21,294 nucleotides of DNA from an uncultured Eubacteriales bacterium (GCA_900556935.1 USQL01000037.1:1-21294), one strand, 5' to 3'. Numbered from the stretch's first letter, positions 6,406 to 14,256 are shown. Notes: generated from the letters alone by a model not told the origin. Translations and numbers: made by a program.

Positions 6406-7008
6406 TTACATTTCCTGGGAGAGGGTCAGCGCGGAGACCTCGTAGGCGGTCTTCTCCTGTGCGCCCTCGGGCGTGAGTTTGGTGTAAATCCGGCTTTGCA
6501 GCCGACCGGACAGACCCATCTGTTCCCGGACGTGGCACCGGGCGGCCTTCTGGGCGAGGCTTCCCCAAAGAATGCAGGGAATGTAGTCCGCCCGCCGGGA
6601 GGGCCGGGGCACCGCCAGCATTACATCGCAGATTTCCCGCCCCAAGGGGGTCCGGCGGTAGCTGGGCTCCCGGCACAGATTGCCGCAGAGACTGATTTCG
6701 TTGACGGCGGGACCGTCCTGGGCTGTCAGCGTCTGCCCGAAAACGAAGATTAAAAGCCGCCGACCGGTGCTTGTCCGGAGATTGTGGGAGCGCACCTGGC
6801 CTACAACATCCAGCATCTCCCCGCCGGACAGGTCCAGCTCGTTAAGACACTCCTGCTGAATGATCACCGGCAGCGTGTCCACCGCGCCTGAGAGGCGCGC
6901 AACCTCCAGAAAGAACCGGAAAAAGCGTTTGCCGTTGCTTTCATGGGAAAAGACGGGCAATTCCAGAAGATTGCCCCGCAGATGCGCCTGGTTTGTCGGA
7001 TATTCCAT
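6406..7008 (-). CDS. SSB-like protein with two OB folds
   Basis: This is a roughly 200-residue protein. Its second half, NEISLCGNLCREPSYRRTPL, then DVMLAVPRP and YIPCILWGSLAQKAA, is a clear single-stranded-DNA-binding (SSB) OB fold. The first half (about residues 8-105), with AHLRGNLLELPVFSH and LDVVGQVRSHNLRTSTG, looks like a diverged second OB fold. It lacks the acidic DDDIPF-type tail that recruits partners in true SSB, so it is probably not the housekeeping replication SSB. Its role is unknown. I start at the ATG at 7008, which follows GGGGTGG; the GTG three codons earlier overlaps that site. Confidence 0.8.
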   Translation of the reverse strand: MEYPTNQAHLRGNLLELPVFSHESNGKRFFRFFLEVARLSGAVDTLPVIIQQECLNELDLSGGEMLDVVGQVRSHNLRTSTGRRLLIFVFGQTLTAQDGPAVNEISLCGNLCREPSYRRTPLGREICDVMLAVPRPSRRADYIPCILWGSLAQKAARCHVREQMGLSGRLQSRIYTKLTPEGAQEKTAYEVSALTLSQEM

Positions 7009-7075
7009 AAGTACCACCCCAAAGCTTTCGAAGGATAGAACATCCTATGCGCCGGGGAGGGAAAGAGAACAAAGA

Positions 7076-7130
7076 GGCTGTTAGAAAACGAACTGTCATT
7101 GCAAACCAATGACATGCTTTTCTAACAGCC
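7076..7130 (-). terminator. glpK terminator
   Basis: This is a two-part hairpin on the minus strand: GGCTGTTAGAAAA/TTTTCTAACAGCC (13 bp) outside and TGTCATTG/CAATGACA (8 bp) inside. TCTTTGTTCTC follows, 10 bp beyond the glpK stop. Confidence 0.85.
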
Positions 7131-7139
7131 CTGTAGATT

Positions 7140-8630
7140 TTATTTTGCCCAGCCTCTGGTGCAGCCCACGGCTTTTTCCCAGCCCGCCAAACGGGCAAGC
7201 CGTTTTTCCTCCGGCAAAGAGGGGGTAAATACCCGGTCTGTCTCCCGGATGGCCTTGATGCTTTTCTGGTTTTCCCAGAAGCCAACGGCGAGGCCTGCTA
7301 AGTAGGCTGCACCGGCGGCGGTGGTTTCCACGCACTTGGGCCGGTCCACCGGGGCGGCGCTGATATCCGCCTGGGTCTGCATCAGGTAGTTGTTGGCGGA
7401 GGCACCGCCGTCCACCTTCAGCGTGGACAGCTTGATTCCGGCATCGGCCTCCATGGCCGAGAGCACGTCGCCGATTTCGTATGTAATGGAATCCAGGGTC
7501 GCCCGGATGATATGGTATTTGTTGACCCCTCTGGTCAGCCCCAGAATTGCCCCCCGGGCATAGGCATCCCAGTAGGGGGCACCCAGCCCCGTAAAGGCCG
7601 GGACCACATAGCACCCGCCGGTGTCCTTGACCTTCTGGGCCATATATTCCGAGTCTGCCGCGGACTCAATGACCCTTAGCTCGTCCCGCAGCCACTGGAT
7701 GGCGGCCCCGGCGACGAAGATGGAGCCCTCCAGGGCGTAATGGACCTTCCCGTCCAGGCCCCAGGCGATGGTGGTCACCAGGCCGTTTTTGGAGAAGATG
7801 GGCTTTTCGCCGGTGTTCATCAGCAGAAACGCGCCGGTGCCGTAGGTACACTTGGAGGAGCCGGGGGTGAAGCAGGTCTGGCCGAACAGCGCAGCCTGCT
7901 GGTCCCCGGCCGCCCCGGCAATGCGGATGGGGACCCCAAAGAACTGGGCCTCCGTCATGCCGTACAGGCAGCTGGAGGGCATGGGTGTGGGGAGCATACA
8001 TTCAGGAATTCCGAAGAGCTTTAAAATATCCTCGTCCCAGCGCAGGGTATTGATATTAAACAGCATGGTCCGGGAGGCGTTGGAGTAGTCCGTCACGTGG
8101 ACCTTTCCGCCGGTGAGCTTCCAGATGAGCCAGGTTTCCACGGTGCCAAAGAGAATGTCGCCCGACTCCGCCTGCTGCCGGACCCCGGGCACGTTTTCCA
8201 GAATCCAGCGGATTTTGGTGCCGGAGAAGTAGGGGTCAATCACAAGACCGGTCTTTTCCCGGATGGTGTCCACCAGGCCATCCTTTGTGAGCCGGTCGCA
8301 GTACTCCGCCGTCCGGCGGCACTGCCAGACGATGGCGTGGTACACGGGCTTTCCGGTGTGGCGGTCCCAGCAGATGGTGGTTTCCCGCTGGTTGGTGATG
8401 CCGATGGCGGCAATGTCCGCCGCGGTGGCCCCAACGGCGGCGATGGCCTGCCGGGCAACCTCCAGCTGGGTGGTGAAGATTTCGTCCGCGTCGTGCTCAA
8501 CCCAGCCGGGCTTGGGGAAAATCTGGGTGAATTCCTTCTGGGCTACGGAGCAGATTTCGCCGCTTTCGTCAAAGAGAATGCAGCGGTTGGAGGTGGTGCC
8601 GGAGTCCAGAGCCATCATATATTTGGCCAT
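7140..8630 (-). CDS. glpK: Glycerol kinase
   Basis: This 496-residue FGGY-family kinase phosphorylates glycerol with ATP to glycerol-3-phosphate. Diagnostic segments are [15 protein letters not shown] at the N-terminus, [36 protein letters not shown] and [19 protein letters not shown]. In Bacillus and Enterococcus a His near residue 230 is phosphorylated by the PTS protein HPr. Here the aligned residue in the [10 protein letters not shown] stretch is Gln229, so that control is probably absent. The ATG has GGAAGGACGGG upstream. It follows the rhomboid-like gene by 27 bp and is probably co-transcribed with it from the 9542-9570 promoter. No glycerol facilitator is in view. Confidence 0.97.
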   Translation of the reverse strand: MAKYMMALDSGTTSNRCILFDESGEICSVAQKEFTQIFPKPGWVEHDADEIFTTQLEVARQAIAAVGATAADIAAIGITNQRETTICWDRHTGKPVYHAIVWQCRRTAEYCDRLTKDGLVDTIREKTGLVIDPYFSGTKIRWILENVPGVRQQAESGDILFGTVETWLIWKLTGGKVHVTDYSNASRTMLFNINTLRWDEDILKLFGIPECMLPTPMPSSCLYGMTEAQFFGVPIRIAGAAGDQQAALFGQTCFTPGSSKCTYGTGAFLLMNTGEKPIFSKNGLVTTIAWGLDGKVHYALEGSIFVAGAAIQWLRDELRVIESAADSEYMAQKVKDTGGCYVVPAFTGLGAPYWDAYARGAILGLTRGVNKYHIIRATLDSITYEIGDVLSAMEADAGIKLSTLKVDGGASANNYLMQTQADISAAPVDRPKCVETTAAGAAYLAGLAVGFWENQKSIKAIRETDRVFTPSLPEEKRLARLAGWEKAVGCTRGWAK

Positions 8631-8657
8631 GTGTTTCCCGTCCTTCCGAATTTATTT

Positions 8658-9512
8658 TTATTGGATATGGCTGTGGTTATTGATATGGTCCTGACAGTAG
8701 CAGTAGTAGCCGTTGCACTTGGAGCAGTACCGGAATTCCAGCTCGGGGTTGGAGACATCCGTCCTGCCGCATACGGTGCATTTGTGGGTATAGGCGGGGG
8801 TTTCCTGGCGCTTGGGCTGCTGGGTTACGTGGAACTGGATAATCTTGGGCTGCTTGGGGGCCTTGTGGAAGAGCTTGCGCAGCTTGTTCTGCCAGGAAAG
8901 GGGAATGACATTCAGTACGTCCTTCCCAAAGAACAGAAAATAGTTTCCCAGGGCCACCAGCGGGAAGATGTTGTAGGCGGTGAAGGGGGTCTGGAACAGG
9001 CCGATGAAGATGATGACCAAATCAAACAGGGCAAACACCCAGGCCTTGATGGGGATGATAAAGAACAGCAGGAAGCCCGCCTGGGGATAAAGCGTGGCAT
9101 AGCCCAGAAACAGGCTCATGTTCAGATAGTACACGTCGGCATTGCAGCCAAAAATCATGCCGTAGATATCCATGAGCAGGACCCCGGAAAAATAGAAAAG
9201 GTTAAATTTCAGGGTGCCCCACTGCCGCTCCATGGCGGTGCCCAGAGAGTAGTAGCACAGAAGGGAAATGAGCATAAAAAGGATATTGCTGTTCATCAGC
9301 GTCAGGGGATAGGTAATCAGCCGCCAGACCTGACCCTGCAGGATGGCTGTCCGATTAAAGCGCAGCAGGTAATAGAGGGTATAATTCCCGGCCAAGGTGC
9401 TGATGAGATACACCGCCGCATTGCCCAGGACAATATAGAGCATTAGGTTTGGAATGCCTTTGCTTCGGTTTGCGTAGCAGAAGCGCTCGAAATTTCTTCG
9501 CAGGTTTTTCAA
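8658..9512 (-). CDS. Rhomboid-like membrane protein with C-terminal zinc ribbon
   Basis: This is about 284 residues. Residues 20-190 hold roughly six membrane segments, with GQVWRLITYPLT and YYSLGTAMERQWGTLKFNLFY. These are rhomboid-family features; the second segment is the loop after TM2. The GxSG catalytic serine motif is not seen (FLGYATLYP in its place), so it is probably an inactive rhomboid. The C-terminus has CTVCGRTD, then YCSKCNGYYCYCQDH, a Cys-rich zinc-ribbon-like domain. The start codon is TTG at 9512, supported by AAGGAG 9 nt upstream; the TTG at 9530 precedes that site. It is the first gene of a likely operon with glpK, divergent from metK. Confidence 0.75.
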   Translation of the reverse strand: MKNLRRNFERFCYANRSKGIPNLMLYIVLGNAAVYLISTLAGNYTLYYLLRFNRTAILQGQVWRLITYPLTLMNSNILFMLISLLCYYSLGTAMERQWGTLKFNLFYFSGVLLMDIYGMIFGCNADVYYLNMSLFLGYATLYPQAGFLLFFIIPIKAWVFALFDLVIIFIGLFQTPFTAYNIFPLVALGNYFLFFGKDVLNVIPLSWQNKLRKLFHKAPKQPKIIQFHVTQQPKRQETPAYTHKCTVCGRTDVSNPELEFRYCSKCNGYYCYCQDHINNHSHIQ

Positions 9513-9541
9513 TGGGGTCAACTCCTTCAATGTTTGCGTTT

Positions 9542-9570
9542 ATTTTAACAGGGAAAAACTGTTTTGTCTA
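9542..9570 (-). promoter_or_regulatory. Promoter of rhomboid-like/glpK operon
   Basis: On the minus strand TAGACA (9565-9570) and TAAAAT (9542-9547) are separated by 17 bp, 30 bp before the TTG start. Confidence 0.75.
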
Positions 9571-9610
9571 TGGCCGAAATGTTAACTTTGACCGAAAGTG
9601 TGTTTCCCTC

Positions 9611-9639
9611 TTGACATTTGGTGTCGCTTTGTGTAAAAT
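9611..9639 (+). promoter_or_regulatory. metK promoter
   Basis: TTGACA (9611-9616) and TAAAAT (9634-9639) are separated by 17 bp, upstream of the SAM riboswitch. The promoter is back to back with the rhomboid-like gene's promoter. Confidence 0.85.
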
Positions 9640-9658
9640 GCAAAAAACTGCATACAAA

Positions 9659-9750
9659 GCCTTATCAAGAGTGGTGGAGGGAACGGCCCGATGAAACCCG
9701 GCAACCTGATAATCAAGGTGCCAAATCCGGCGGCAGACGAAAGATGAGGA
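9659..9750 (+). ncRNA. SAM-I (S-box) riboswitch
   Basis: The conserved S-box core is present in order: CUUAUCAAGAG, GGUGGAGGGA, GGCCCGAUGAAACCCGGCAACC, GGUGCCAAAUCC, GGCGGC and GAAAGAUGAG. The first and last form P1. It binds S-adenosylmethionine and, with the terminator just downstream, shuts off metK when SAM is plentiful. Family knowledge is firm; the match here is unambiguous. Confidence 0.97.
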
Positions 9751-9768
9751 TTCGATTATACGTATTCA

Positions 9769-9803
9769 CGCACATCGGGTCTTCGGTGTGCGGTTTTTCT
9801 TTT
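9769..9803 (+). terminator. SAM riboswitch expression-platform terminator
   Basis: The 9-bp stem CGCACATCG/CGGTGTGCG has loop GGTCTT and is followed by GTTTTTCTTTT. It ends 32 bp before the metK start, so it is the attenuator of the S-box. Confidence 0.88.
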
Positions 9804-9835
9804 GTAAAAACTGTTCTATGAAAGGAAAACAAAAA

Positions 9836-10981
9836 ATGGAAAAAAGACTGTTTACTTCTGAGTGCGTTACCAATGGCCACCCCGACAAGGTTGCCGACTC
9901 CATCTCCGATGCCATCCTGGATGCGTGCCTGGCCCAGGACTCCGGCTCCCGTGTGGCCTGTGAGACCATGGTCACTACCAATTTCTGCCTGATCTGCGGC
10001 GAAATCACCACCAAGGCAAAGGTTGACTACGCCTCCGTCGCCCGGGAGGCCATCCGGGCCATCGGCTACACCAACCCCGGGGACGGCTTCGATGCCGACA
10101 CCGTGGAGATTCAGTGCCGCATCCACACCCAGTCCGCGGACATTGCCCTGGGCACCAACGACGATGTGGGCGGTGCCGGAGATCAGGGTATGATGTTCGG
10201 CGGTGCCTGCAACCAGACCCCGGAGCTCATGCCCCTGCCCGCCGCTCTGAGCCGTGCCCTGTGCAACCGCCTGACGGAGTGCGTCCGGGAAAACAGCCTT
10301 CTGCGGCCCGACGGAAAGACCCAGGTGACCGTTGAGTTTGACGAGAATGGCCATGTCGTTGGCGTGGATACCGTGGTGGTTTCCATTATGCACAGCGCCG
10401 ATTTCGAGATGGAGGCCCTGCGGGCCTATATCCGCTCTGAGGTCATCGCTCCGGTCCTGAAGGCCTACGGCTTCCGGCTGGAAGATGTTGCCCATATCTT
10501 CATCAACCCCACCGGTCACTTCGTCATCGGCGGCCCCAACGGCGATACCGGCCTGACCGGACGGAAGATCATCGTCGATACCTACGGCGGCTACTTCTCC
10601 CACGGCGGCGGTGCCTTCTCCGGCAAGGACCCCACCAAGGTTGACCGCAGCGCCGCCTACATGGCCCGCTACATGGCCAAGAACCTGGTGGCCGCGGGCC
10701 TTGCCGACCGGGTGCAGGTGCAGCTGGCCTACGCCATCGGTGTTGCGGAGCCTGTCTCCGTCCGGGTGGACAGCTACGGCACCGGCAAGCTCTCCGATGA
10801 AGCACTCACGGACCTGCTGCGCCAGACCTTCGACATGACCCCCGGCGGCATCATCCGCAAGCTGGACCTGCGCCGTCCCATCTACGCTTCCACCGCCGCC
10901 CGCGGCCACTTCGGCGTCCCCGGCAAGACCTGGGAAGAAACCGACATGGCCCCGGTTCTGCGGGAAAAGGCCGGAATTTAA
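9836..10981 (+). CDS. metK: S-adenosylmethionine synthetase
   Basis: This is a 381-residue enzyme that makes SAM from methionine and ATP. Signature motifs are [17 protein letters not shown] (ATP/methionine site), [10 protein letters not shown] and [20 protein letters not shown], then [12 protein letters not shown]. The length is close to the E. coli enzyme (384). The start is ATG 9836 after AAGGA. An ATG at 9788 in the same frame lies inside the attenuator hairpin and cannot be used. It is transcribed alone, under the SAM-I riboswitch, and ends in a convergent hairpin. Codon use is strongly GC-biased at third positions, as expected of a highly expressed host gene. Confidence 0.98.
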   Translation: MEKRLFTSECVTNGHPDKVADSISDAILDACLAQDSGSRVACETMVTTNFCLICGEITTKAKVDYASVAREAIRAIGYTNPGDGFDADTVEIQCRIHTQSADIALGTNDDVGGAGDQGMMFGGACNQTPELMPLPAALSRALCNRLTECVRENSLLRPDGKTQVTVEFDENGHVVGVDTVVVSIMHSADFEMEALRAYIRSEVIAPVLKAYGFRLEDVAHIFINPTGHFVIGGPNGDTGLTGRKIIVDTYGGYFSHGGGAFSGKDPTKVDRSAAYMARYMAKNLVAAGLADRVQVQLAYAIGVAEPVSVRVDSYGTGKLSDEALTDLLRQTFDMTPGGIIRKLDLRRPIYASTAARGHFGVPGKTWEETDMAPVLREKAGI

Positions 10982-10991
10982 ACGAAATAAC

Positions 10992-11023
10992 AACGGGCTG
11001 CCTCAAATGCAAGGCAGCCCGTT
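10992..11023. terminator. Shared hairpin between convergent metK and unknown gene
   Basis: A 12-bp perfect stem (AACGGGCTGCCT/AGGCAGCCCGTT) with an 8-nt loop lies between the two stop codons. No long T-run follows on either strand, but its place between convergent genes suits a bidirectional terminator. Confidence 0.75.
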
Positions 11024-11040
11024 ATTGCTGGCTTTATGAA

Positions 11041-12003
11041 TCATTCGACATGGAAAGGAACCACATAGCGCTGTATATCCGTATAGTTTTGCTGCAAAGG
11101 GGAGCGCGGCTGGGTTTTGTCGTAGACATCCTCTATCATTAAGTGCAGCTCGTAGTCCCCGCTGGGAAGGGAGCCGTACAGTTTTTCCCAATCCAGGGTG
11201 ATGTCTGTCTGGGCACCGGACGGAATCGGGTATTCCTGCCGCAGCTTTTCTTCCTCATCAGCGGTGCACACCGGATTTTGTTCGGTTCGATGTACCCCGT
11301 CGGTACGGTAGATATGGTATCGCTTGACGGTAAGCGTCCCGATTTCCTGCCCCTTTTTCTGGACGACATTCAAAAGAATGTGCTTGGCACCTGCCTCCTC
11401 CGCGGAGAATTGAAGGCCCCAATCTTCCGCCCGAGTATCCACCATGGTGCCGTCTTCGGCATAGAGATACTGCTCCAGCTCGGAGGAAACGCCCTCCCCG
11501 GGGAGATAGAACGCTATTGAAAAAATCGGGTATCGCCCGCCGGCGGCCGATTCGAACACATCCCGGGTGATGCACAAATCAAAGTTCGGGTAGTGGAACC
11601 GATAGCGGCTGAGCCCATACCGGGAGATTTCCGTCCGATTACACAGCCCCTGTGCCGCATCCAGAAAGGCCTGATGGACCACATCCTCGGAGGAGAGCTT
11701 CCCGGAGGACAGAGCGGAGGGAAACGAAAAACGCCCGGACCCAATCTGTAGTTCAACATCGTCAATCCCATAGAGATACACCGCCGCTGCCCCGCTCCCC
11801 GGGAATTCCGTTGGGGCATAAGAAGATAGCTGATTGGCGGAGGCAGCCTTTTGAATGGTGCTGTTCACAAGACTGAGGGATGCCGTACTCCGACGGGAGC
11901 CCAGGAAGAATCCTAGGGCGATGGAGATTACGCAAAGAAGAGACGCTATAACAGTGCATCTTGGAGAGATTATTATGTGAATTGCGTTTTTTTTGAAATT
12001 CAT
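11041..12003 (-). CDS. Membrane-anchored protein of unknown function
   Basis: This is a 320-residue protein with a single N-terminal membrane segment (about residues 14-35, CTVIASLLCVISIALGFFLG) and a large part presumably outside the cell. The C-terminal stretch TLDWEKLYGSLPSGDYELHL and PFHVE at the very end look like a bacterial Ig-like (beta-sandwich) domain of surface proteins; this is weak family recognition. The ATG has AGGGGG upstream. It has its own promoter (12028-12056) and is isolated from neighbours. Base composition resembles the flanking host genes more than the AT-rich agr region to its right. Confidence 0.7.
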   Translation of the reverse strand: MNFKKNAIHIIISPRCTVIASLLCVISIALGFFLGSRRSTASLSLVNSTIQKAASANQLSSYAPTEFPGSGAAAVYLYGIDDVELQIGSGRFSFPSALSSGKLSSEDVVHQAFLDAAQGLCNRTEISRYGLSRYRFHYPNFDLCITRDVFESAAGGRYPIFSIAFYLPGEGVSSELEQYLYAEDGTMVDTRAEDWGLQFSAEEAGAKHILLNVVQKKGQEIGTLTVKRYHIYRTDGVHRTEQNPVCTADEEEKLRQEYPIPSGAQTDITLDWEKLYGSLPSGDYELHLMIEDVYDKTQPRSPLQQNYTDIQRYVVPFHVE

Positions 12004-12027
12004 CGATTTTGCCCCCTGTTCAATGAT

Positions 12028-12056
12028 AATATATCACGCATCTTCCTGAATTGCAA
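12028..12056 (-). promoter_or_regulatory. Promoter of the membrane-anchored protein gene
   Basis: On the minus strand TTGCAA (12051-12056) and TATATT (12028-12033) are separated by 17 bp. The start site would be about 20 nt before the ATG. From here to 12146 I see only AT-rich sequence. Confidence 0.6.
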
Positions 12057-12146
12057 CAATAACAATATAACGTTGAATATATTTGAGAAAGAGATACGAA
12101 CGAACCTTTCTTATACAAATTGCACGAGCTACATTTATGAATTTCA

Positions 12147-12172
12147 GGGGGACGATGTTTACATCGTCCCCC
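12147..12172 (-). terminator. Hairpin after the agrDB-secreted protein operon
   Basis: An 11-bp perfect stem (GGGGGACGATG/CATCGTCCCCC) with a 4-nt loop lies about 97 bp past the stop of the secreted-protein gene. It lacks a strong T-run on the minus strand. The stretch 12173-12269 holds nothing I can name. Confidence 0.6.
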
Positions 12173-12269
12173 ATTTGACGGGTGGGAATTGCTTATATAG
12201 AAGAATAAATCAACTCAGTGACCGTCGTATAAATCAAATGAACCAAATAGCCCTCACGGCATGAATTAC

Positions 12270-12917
12270 TTAATATCTTGCATTTGTCCACCAGCGGTTT
12301 CCGGTGACATAAAACATAAATGTAACCTCAATTGGAAGATAGCCATCATTTCTTGCCAAATCGCAAGTAAACCCGGTGCAAGCATTTGTCAAGTACCCTT
12401 CACTCTGGCGATACTCTGACGCGTAATGAACGGGGCCGCCACTGCTTCGCGTTCCGGTTCCACGACTAAGAATGCTCGATTTTCCATTAGAAAGCCGGTA
12501 GCAAATATTTGAAATTGTCAATACTTCATAGGAAACGTTTGCGGTTACTTTAAAGCTTAAATAGTAATCTGTCGTTGTGGAGTTAATTACATTATGGTAG
12601 CTATTTGTGTTCAGTACATTTGCTGAAGATAAAACAACAACTCCGTCAGAATACTCAATATAAGTTAGAATATCTCCGTTGGCAGAGGTACGGGATACGG
12701 ATTCGACAATTTGAGGGAGAGAACAAGTTGCAAGATCTGCAGAAGAAGGTGTGCTGTAAATTCTATCTGCATATTCCGGAAAAACATCGCAGGCTGTTTC
12801 GATAAACTGTAGATATTCATCAGTGCTCGATGTATTATCTGCAAAAACAGAAGGGGTAAGGCTGATAATAAGGACCAGTGTCAAAACTAAGCAAAGTACT
12901 CGTTTGATATTTGCCAT
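12270..12917 (-). CDS. Secreted protein of unknown function in the agr operon
   Basis: This is a 215-residue protein with a clear Sec signal peptide: MANIKR, a hydrophobic core of Leu/Val/Ile, then TPSVFA-DN, with cleavage after Ala26. The mature part is rich in Ser, Thr, Asn and Tyr, contains five Cys and ends in YVTGNRWWTNARY; beta-rich by look. I do not recognise the family. It follows agrB by 74 bp with no terminator between, and an AGGAGG ribosome binding site lies 8 nt before the ATG, so it is probably transcribed from the agrD promoter. Position suggests a dedicated secreted product of the quorum-sensing system. Its low GC matches the agr genes, not the flanks. Confidence 0.75.
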   Translation of the reverse strand: MANIKRVLCLVLTLVLIISLTPSVFADNTSSTDEYLQFIETACDVFPEYADRIYSTPSSADLATCSLPQIVESVSRTSANGDILTYIEYSDGVVVLSSANVLNTNSYHNVINSTTTDYYLSFKVTANVSYEVLTISNICYRLSNGKSSILSRGTGTRSSGGPVHYASEYRQSEGYLTNACTGFTCDLARNDGYLPIEVTFMFYVTGNRWWTNARY

Positions 12918-12991
12918 TTCTAAAACCTCCTAGAATCATAGCATACTCTAATTGAAATTTGAATATATTTCTTACCTGACCAACCAATTAA

Positions 12992-13561
12992 TTACGCATA
13001 ATTACACATTTTCCCAATACATAACAACATTGATTCCAAGCCCATTCCACATAGTACTGGACTATACAATGCGGGACACGCCAGTATAAGCGACACAATG
13101 ATTACCATGTCGAATACAAGAAGATATCTGCAACAAATTTTCCGATATCTTCGATGTTCATCATTGTCCAAGGGCTTTTCCTTACTGCCCAAAGGACTAA
13201 ACAGAAAAACGCTCAGATTGCTCAAAATAAGCAATGGCATAATAATCCAATCCGATTGCGCAATGATTCTTATTGAAGCTATGACCACACCAAAGGCTAG
13301 TGTCGTCCATGCCGTGCAAGCCATTTCCGTCTTCACATGTATCCCTCCTGCGTAACTCCGCAAGAGAAAGAACACAATATAAAAAATGACGCTTTCACAC
13401 GGGATTTTCCAAAAGAATCCAAAAGCAATGGATATCAGGAAAAAGAAGAAACGTGTAATCAGCAGGAAAAAGCCATAAACGTATAACTCCCTATCAGCCT
13501 CCTTCACAGCGGATGATGCAATCAATTTACTTACAATGCGCTCTGCCAGCACCGTTGCCAT
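12992..13561 (-). CDS. agrB: AgrB-type peptide-processing membrane protease
   Basis: This is a 189-residue polytopic membrane cysteine endopeptidase. The AgrB core RSYAGGIHVKTEMACTAW carries the catalytic His75 and Cys82, spaced as in staphylococcal AgrB (His77/Cys84). Several hydrophobic segments flank it. In known systems AgrB cuts the C-terminal tail of AgrD, forms the thiolactone and takes part in export. The ATG overlaps the agrD stop (TAATG), so translation is coupled. It is encoded divergently from the sensor genes agrA/agrC. Confidence 0.95.
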   Translation of the reverse strand: MATVLAERIVSKLIASSAVKEADRELYVYGFFLLITRFFFFLISIAFGFFWKIPCESVIFYIVFFLLRSYAGGIHVKTEMACTAWTTLAFGVVIASIRIIAQSDWIIMPLLILSNLSVFLFSPLGSKEKPLDNDEHRRYRKICCRYLLVFDMVIIVSLILACPALYSPVLCGMGLESMLLCIGKMCNYA

Positions 13562-13707
13562 TATTTTGAATTTTTGAAGCGCTTTAATGCTTCAGGGGCC
13601 TTCGGCTGGTAGATGCACATACATGTCGTCCGATTTGCATCTCGGCGCAGTGCATGCTCCGCGGCCTTTTTAGCAACGGTTGCAATCAGGCTTTTTTTGC
13701 TCTTCAT
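13561..13707 (-). CDS. agrD: AgrD-type cyclic (thio)lactone autoinducer precursor
   Basis: This is a 48-residue peptide gene. It has the three AgrD parts. The first is a basic amphipathic N-terminal helix, MKSKKSLIATVAKKAAEHAL. The second is a core with TTCMCIY. The third is an acid/proline recognition tail, QPKAPEALKRFKNSK, closely like the staphylococcal EPKVPEEL tail. By analogy AgrB cuts after Tyr33 and joins it to the Cys29 thiol, giving a five-residue ring Cys-Met-Cys-Ile-Tyr with an N-terminal extension of unknown length. The ribosome binding site is a perfect AAGGAGGTGA at optimal distance. It is the first gene of the operon, immediately before agrB. Confidence 0.93.
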   Translation of the reverse strand: MKSKKSLIATVAKKAAEHALRRDANRTTCMCIYQPKAPEALKRFKNSK

Positions 13708-13730
13708 AGCGTTCACCTCCTTCTGACGAC

Positions 13731-13759
13731 AAAATAACATGTCTTTTGCAGCTTTTCAA
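13731..13759 (-). promoter_or_regulatory. agrD promoter
   Basis: On the minus strand TTGAAA (13754-13759) and TATTTT (13731-13736) are separated by 17 bp. The imperfect boxes suit an activator-dependent promoter. The nearest CAAAAnTGC repeat ends of the pair lie 10 bp upstream of the -35 box. Confidence 0.65.
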
Positions 13760-13768
13760 TAGCTCAAT

Positions 13769-13798
13769 CAAAAGTGCGGATTATTTGCGCAAAACTGC
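13769..13798. repeat. Direct repeat pair CAAAAnTGC, 21-bp spacing (agrD/xre region)
   Basis: CAAAAGTGC starts at 13769 and CAAAACTGC at 13790, exactly 21 bp apart. The same motif pair with the same spacing occurs before agrA (14257 and 14278). Probable binding site of the AgrA LytTR domain; see findings. Confidence 0.65.
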
Positions 13799-13813
13799 AA
13801 GGATTCATATTAT
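13785..13813 (+). promoter_or_regulatory. Candidate promoter of the XRE gene
   Basis: TTGCGC (13785-13790) and TATTAT (13808-13813) are separated by 17 bp. The -35 box is poor and overlaps the second CAAAAnTGC repeat. An alternative TATAAA at 13828-13833 is equally possible. Confidence 0.4.
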
Positions 13814-13924
13814 TAGTTGTAGATATCTATAAAATCATCACAAACTAATTGCTTCACAGATATGTTCTATTGTAGTTTGTTCTCGTTTTCTGAAAAACAT
13901 GGTATTTTATCCACGGTGATCGAT

Positions 13925-14236
13925 ATGGATGTTGATAAAAAGCTAATTGGAAAGCGTATTCGGCACCGACGTGAAGTCGCAGGCCTTTCCCAGGAGCAGC
14001 TGGCTGAAAAGTTAGAGCTTTCCACCAACCACATTTCCAGTATGGAGTGTGGGAAAAGTCTGCTCACAACAAAACGACTGTTGGATTTATGCGATATACT
14101 TGGCGGCACACCAAACTACTACCTGCTGGGCGAAATTGGGCCAGAGGCGGACAGGATAACCACCCTTATTCAGAAGCTGTCCCCCAGAGAACAGAAAACT
14201 CTATGCCGCCTTTTAGCAACGTATCTCCAGGAATAA
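13925..14236 (+). CDS. XRE-family (Cro/cI HTH) regulator
   Basis: This is a 103-residue protein. Residues 8-62 are a lambda-repressor-like HTH: KRIRHRREVAGLSQEQLAEK, then LSTNHISSMECGKSLLTTKRL. The short C-terminus IQKLSPREQKTLCRLLATYL is probably a dimerisation helix. The ATG at 13925 follows GGTGA; a frame extending to 13862 is possible but has no ribosome binding site. It lies divergent to agrD and upstream of agrA, separated from agrA by a strong terminator and a new promoter. Small HTH proteins of this sort often sit in peptide-signalling loci; a role as repressor or modulator of the agr promoters is an inference. Confidence 0.9.
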   Translation: MDVDKKLIGKRIRHRREVAGLSQEQLAEKLELSTNHISSMECGKSLLTTKRLLDLCDILGGTPNYYLLGEIGPEADRITTLIQKLSPREQKTLCRLLATYLQE

Positions 14237-14256
14237 CCCTCCATGATATTTTCTTG

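Noticed and set aside
8097..9446. 449-codon open frame antisense to glpK and the rhomboid-like gene
   Set aside because: It spans two convincing minus-strand genes and their junction; no ribosome binding site or domain.
9788..9835. Upstream 16-codon extension of metK
   Set aside because: The ATG at 9788 lies inside the riboswitch terminator hairpin and has no ribosome binding site; the family N-terminus begins at 9836.
9713..10993. 426-codon open frame antisense to metK
   Set aside because: metK is certain on the plus strand with its riboswitch; the antisense product is Gly/Val/His-rich with no motif.
11977..12264. 95-codon plus-strand frame in the gap before the secreted protein
   Set aside because: It begins antisense inside another gene and runs through promoter and hairpin sequences; no ribosome binding site or protein-like pattern.
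12935..12963. Promoter-like TTCAAA-17-TATGAT before the secreted-protein gene
   Set aside because: The start site would fall inside the AGGAGG ribosome binding site, so the mRNA could not be translated from it. Transcription from the agrD promoter is more likely.
13862..13924. Upstream 21-codon extension of the XRE gene
   Set aside because: No ribosome binding site before it, while GGTGA precedes the ATG at 13925, and the HTH domain starts shortly after that ATG.
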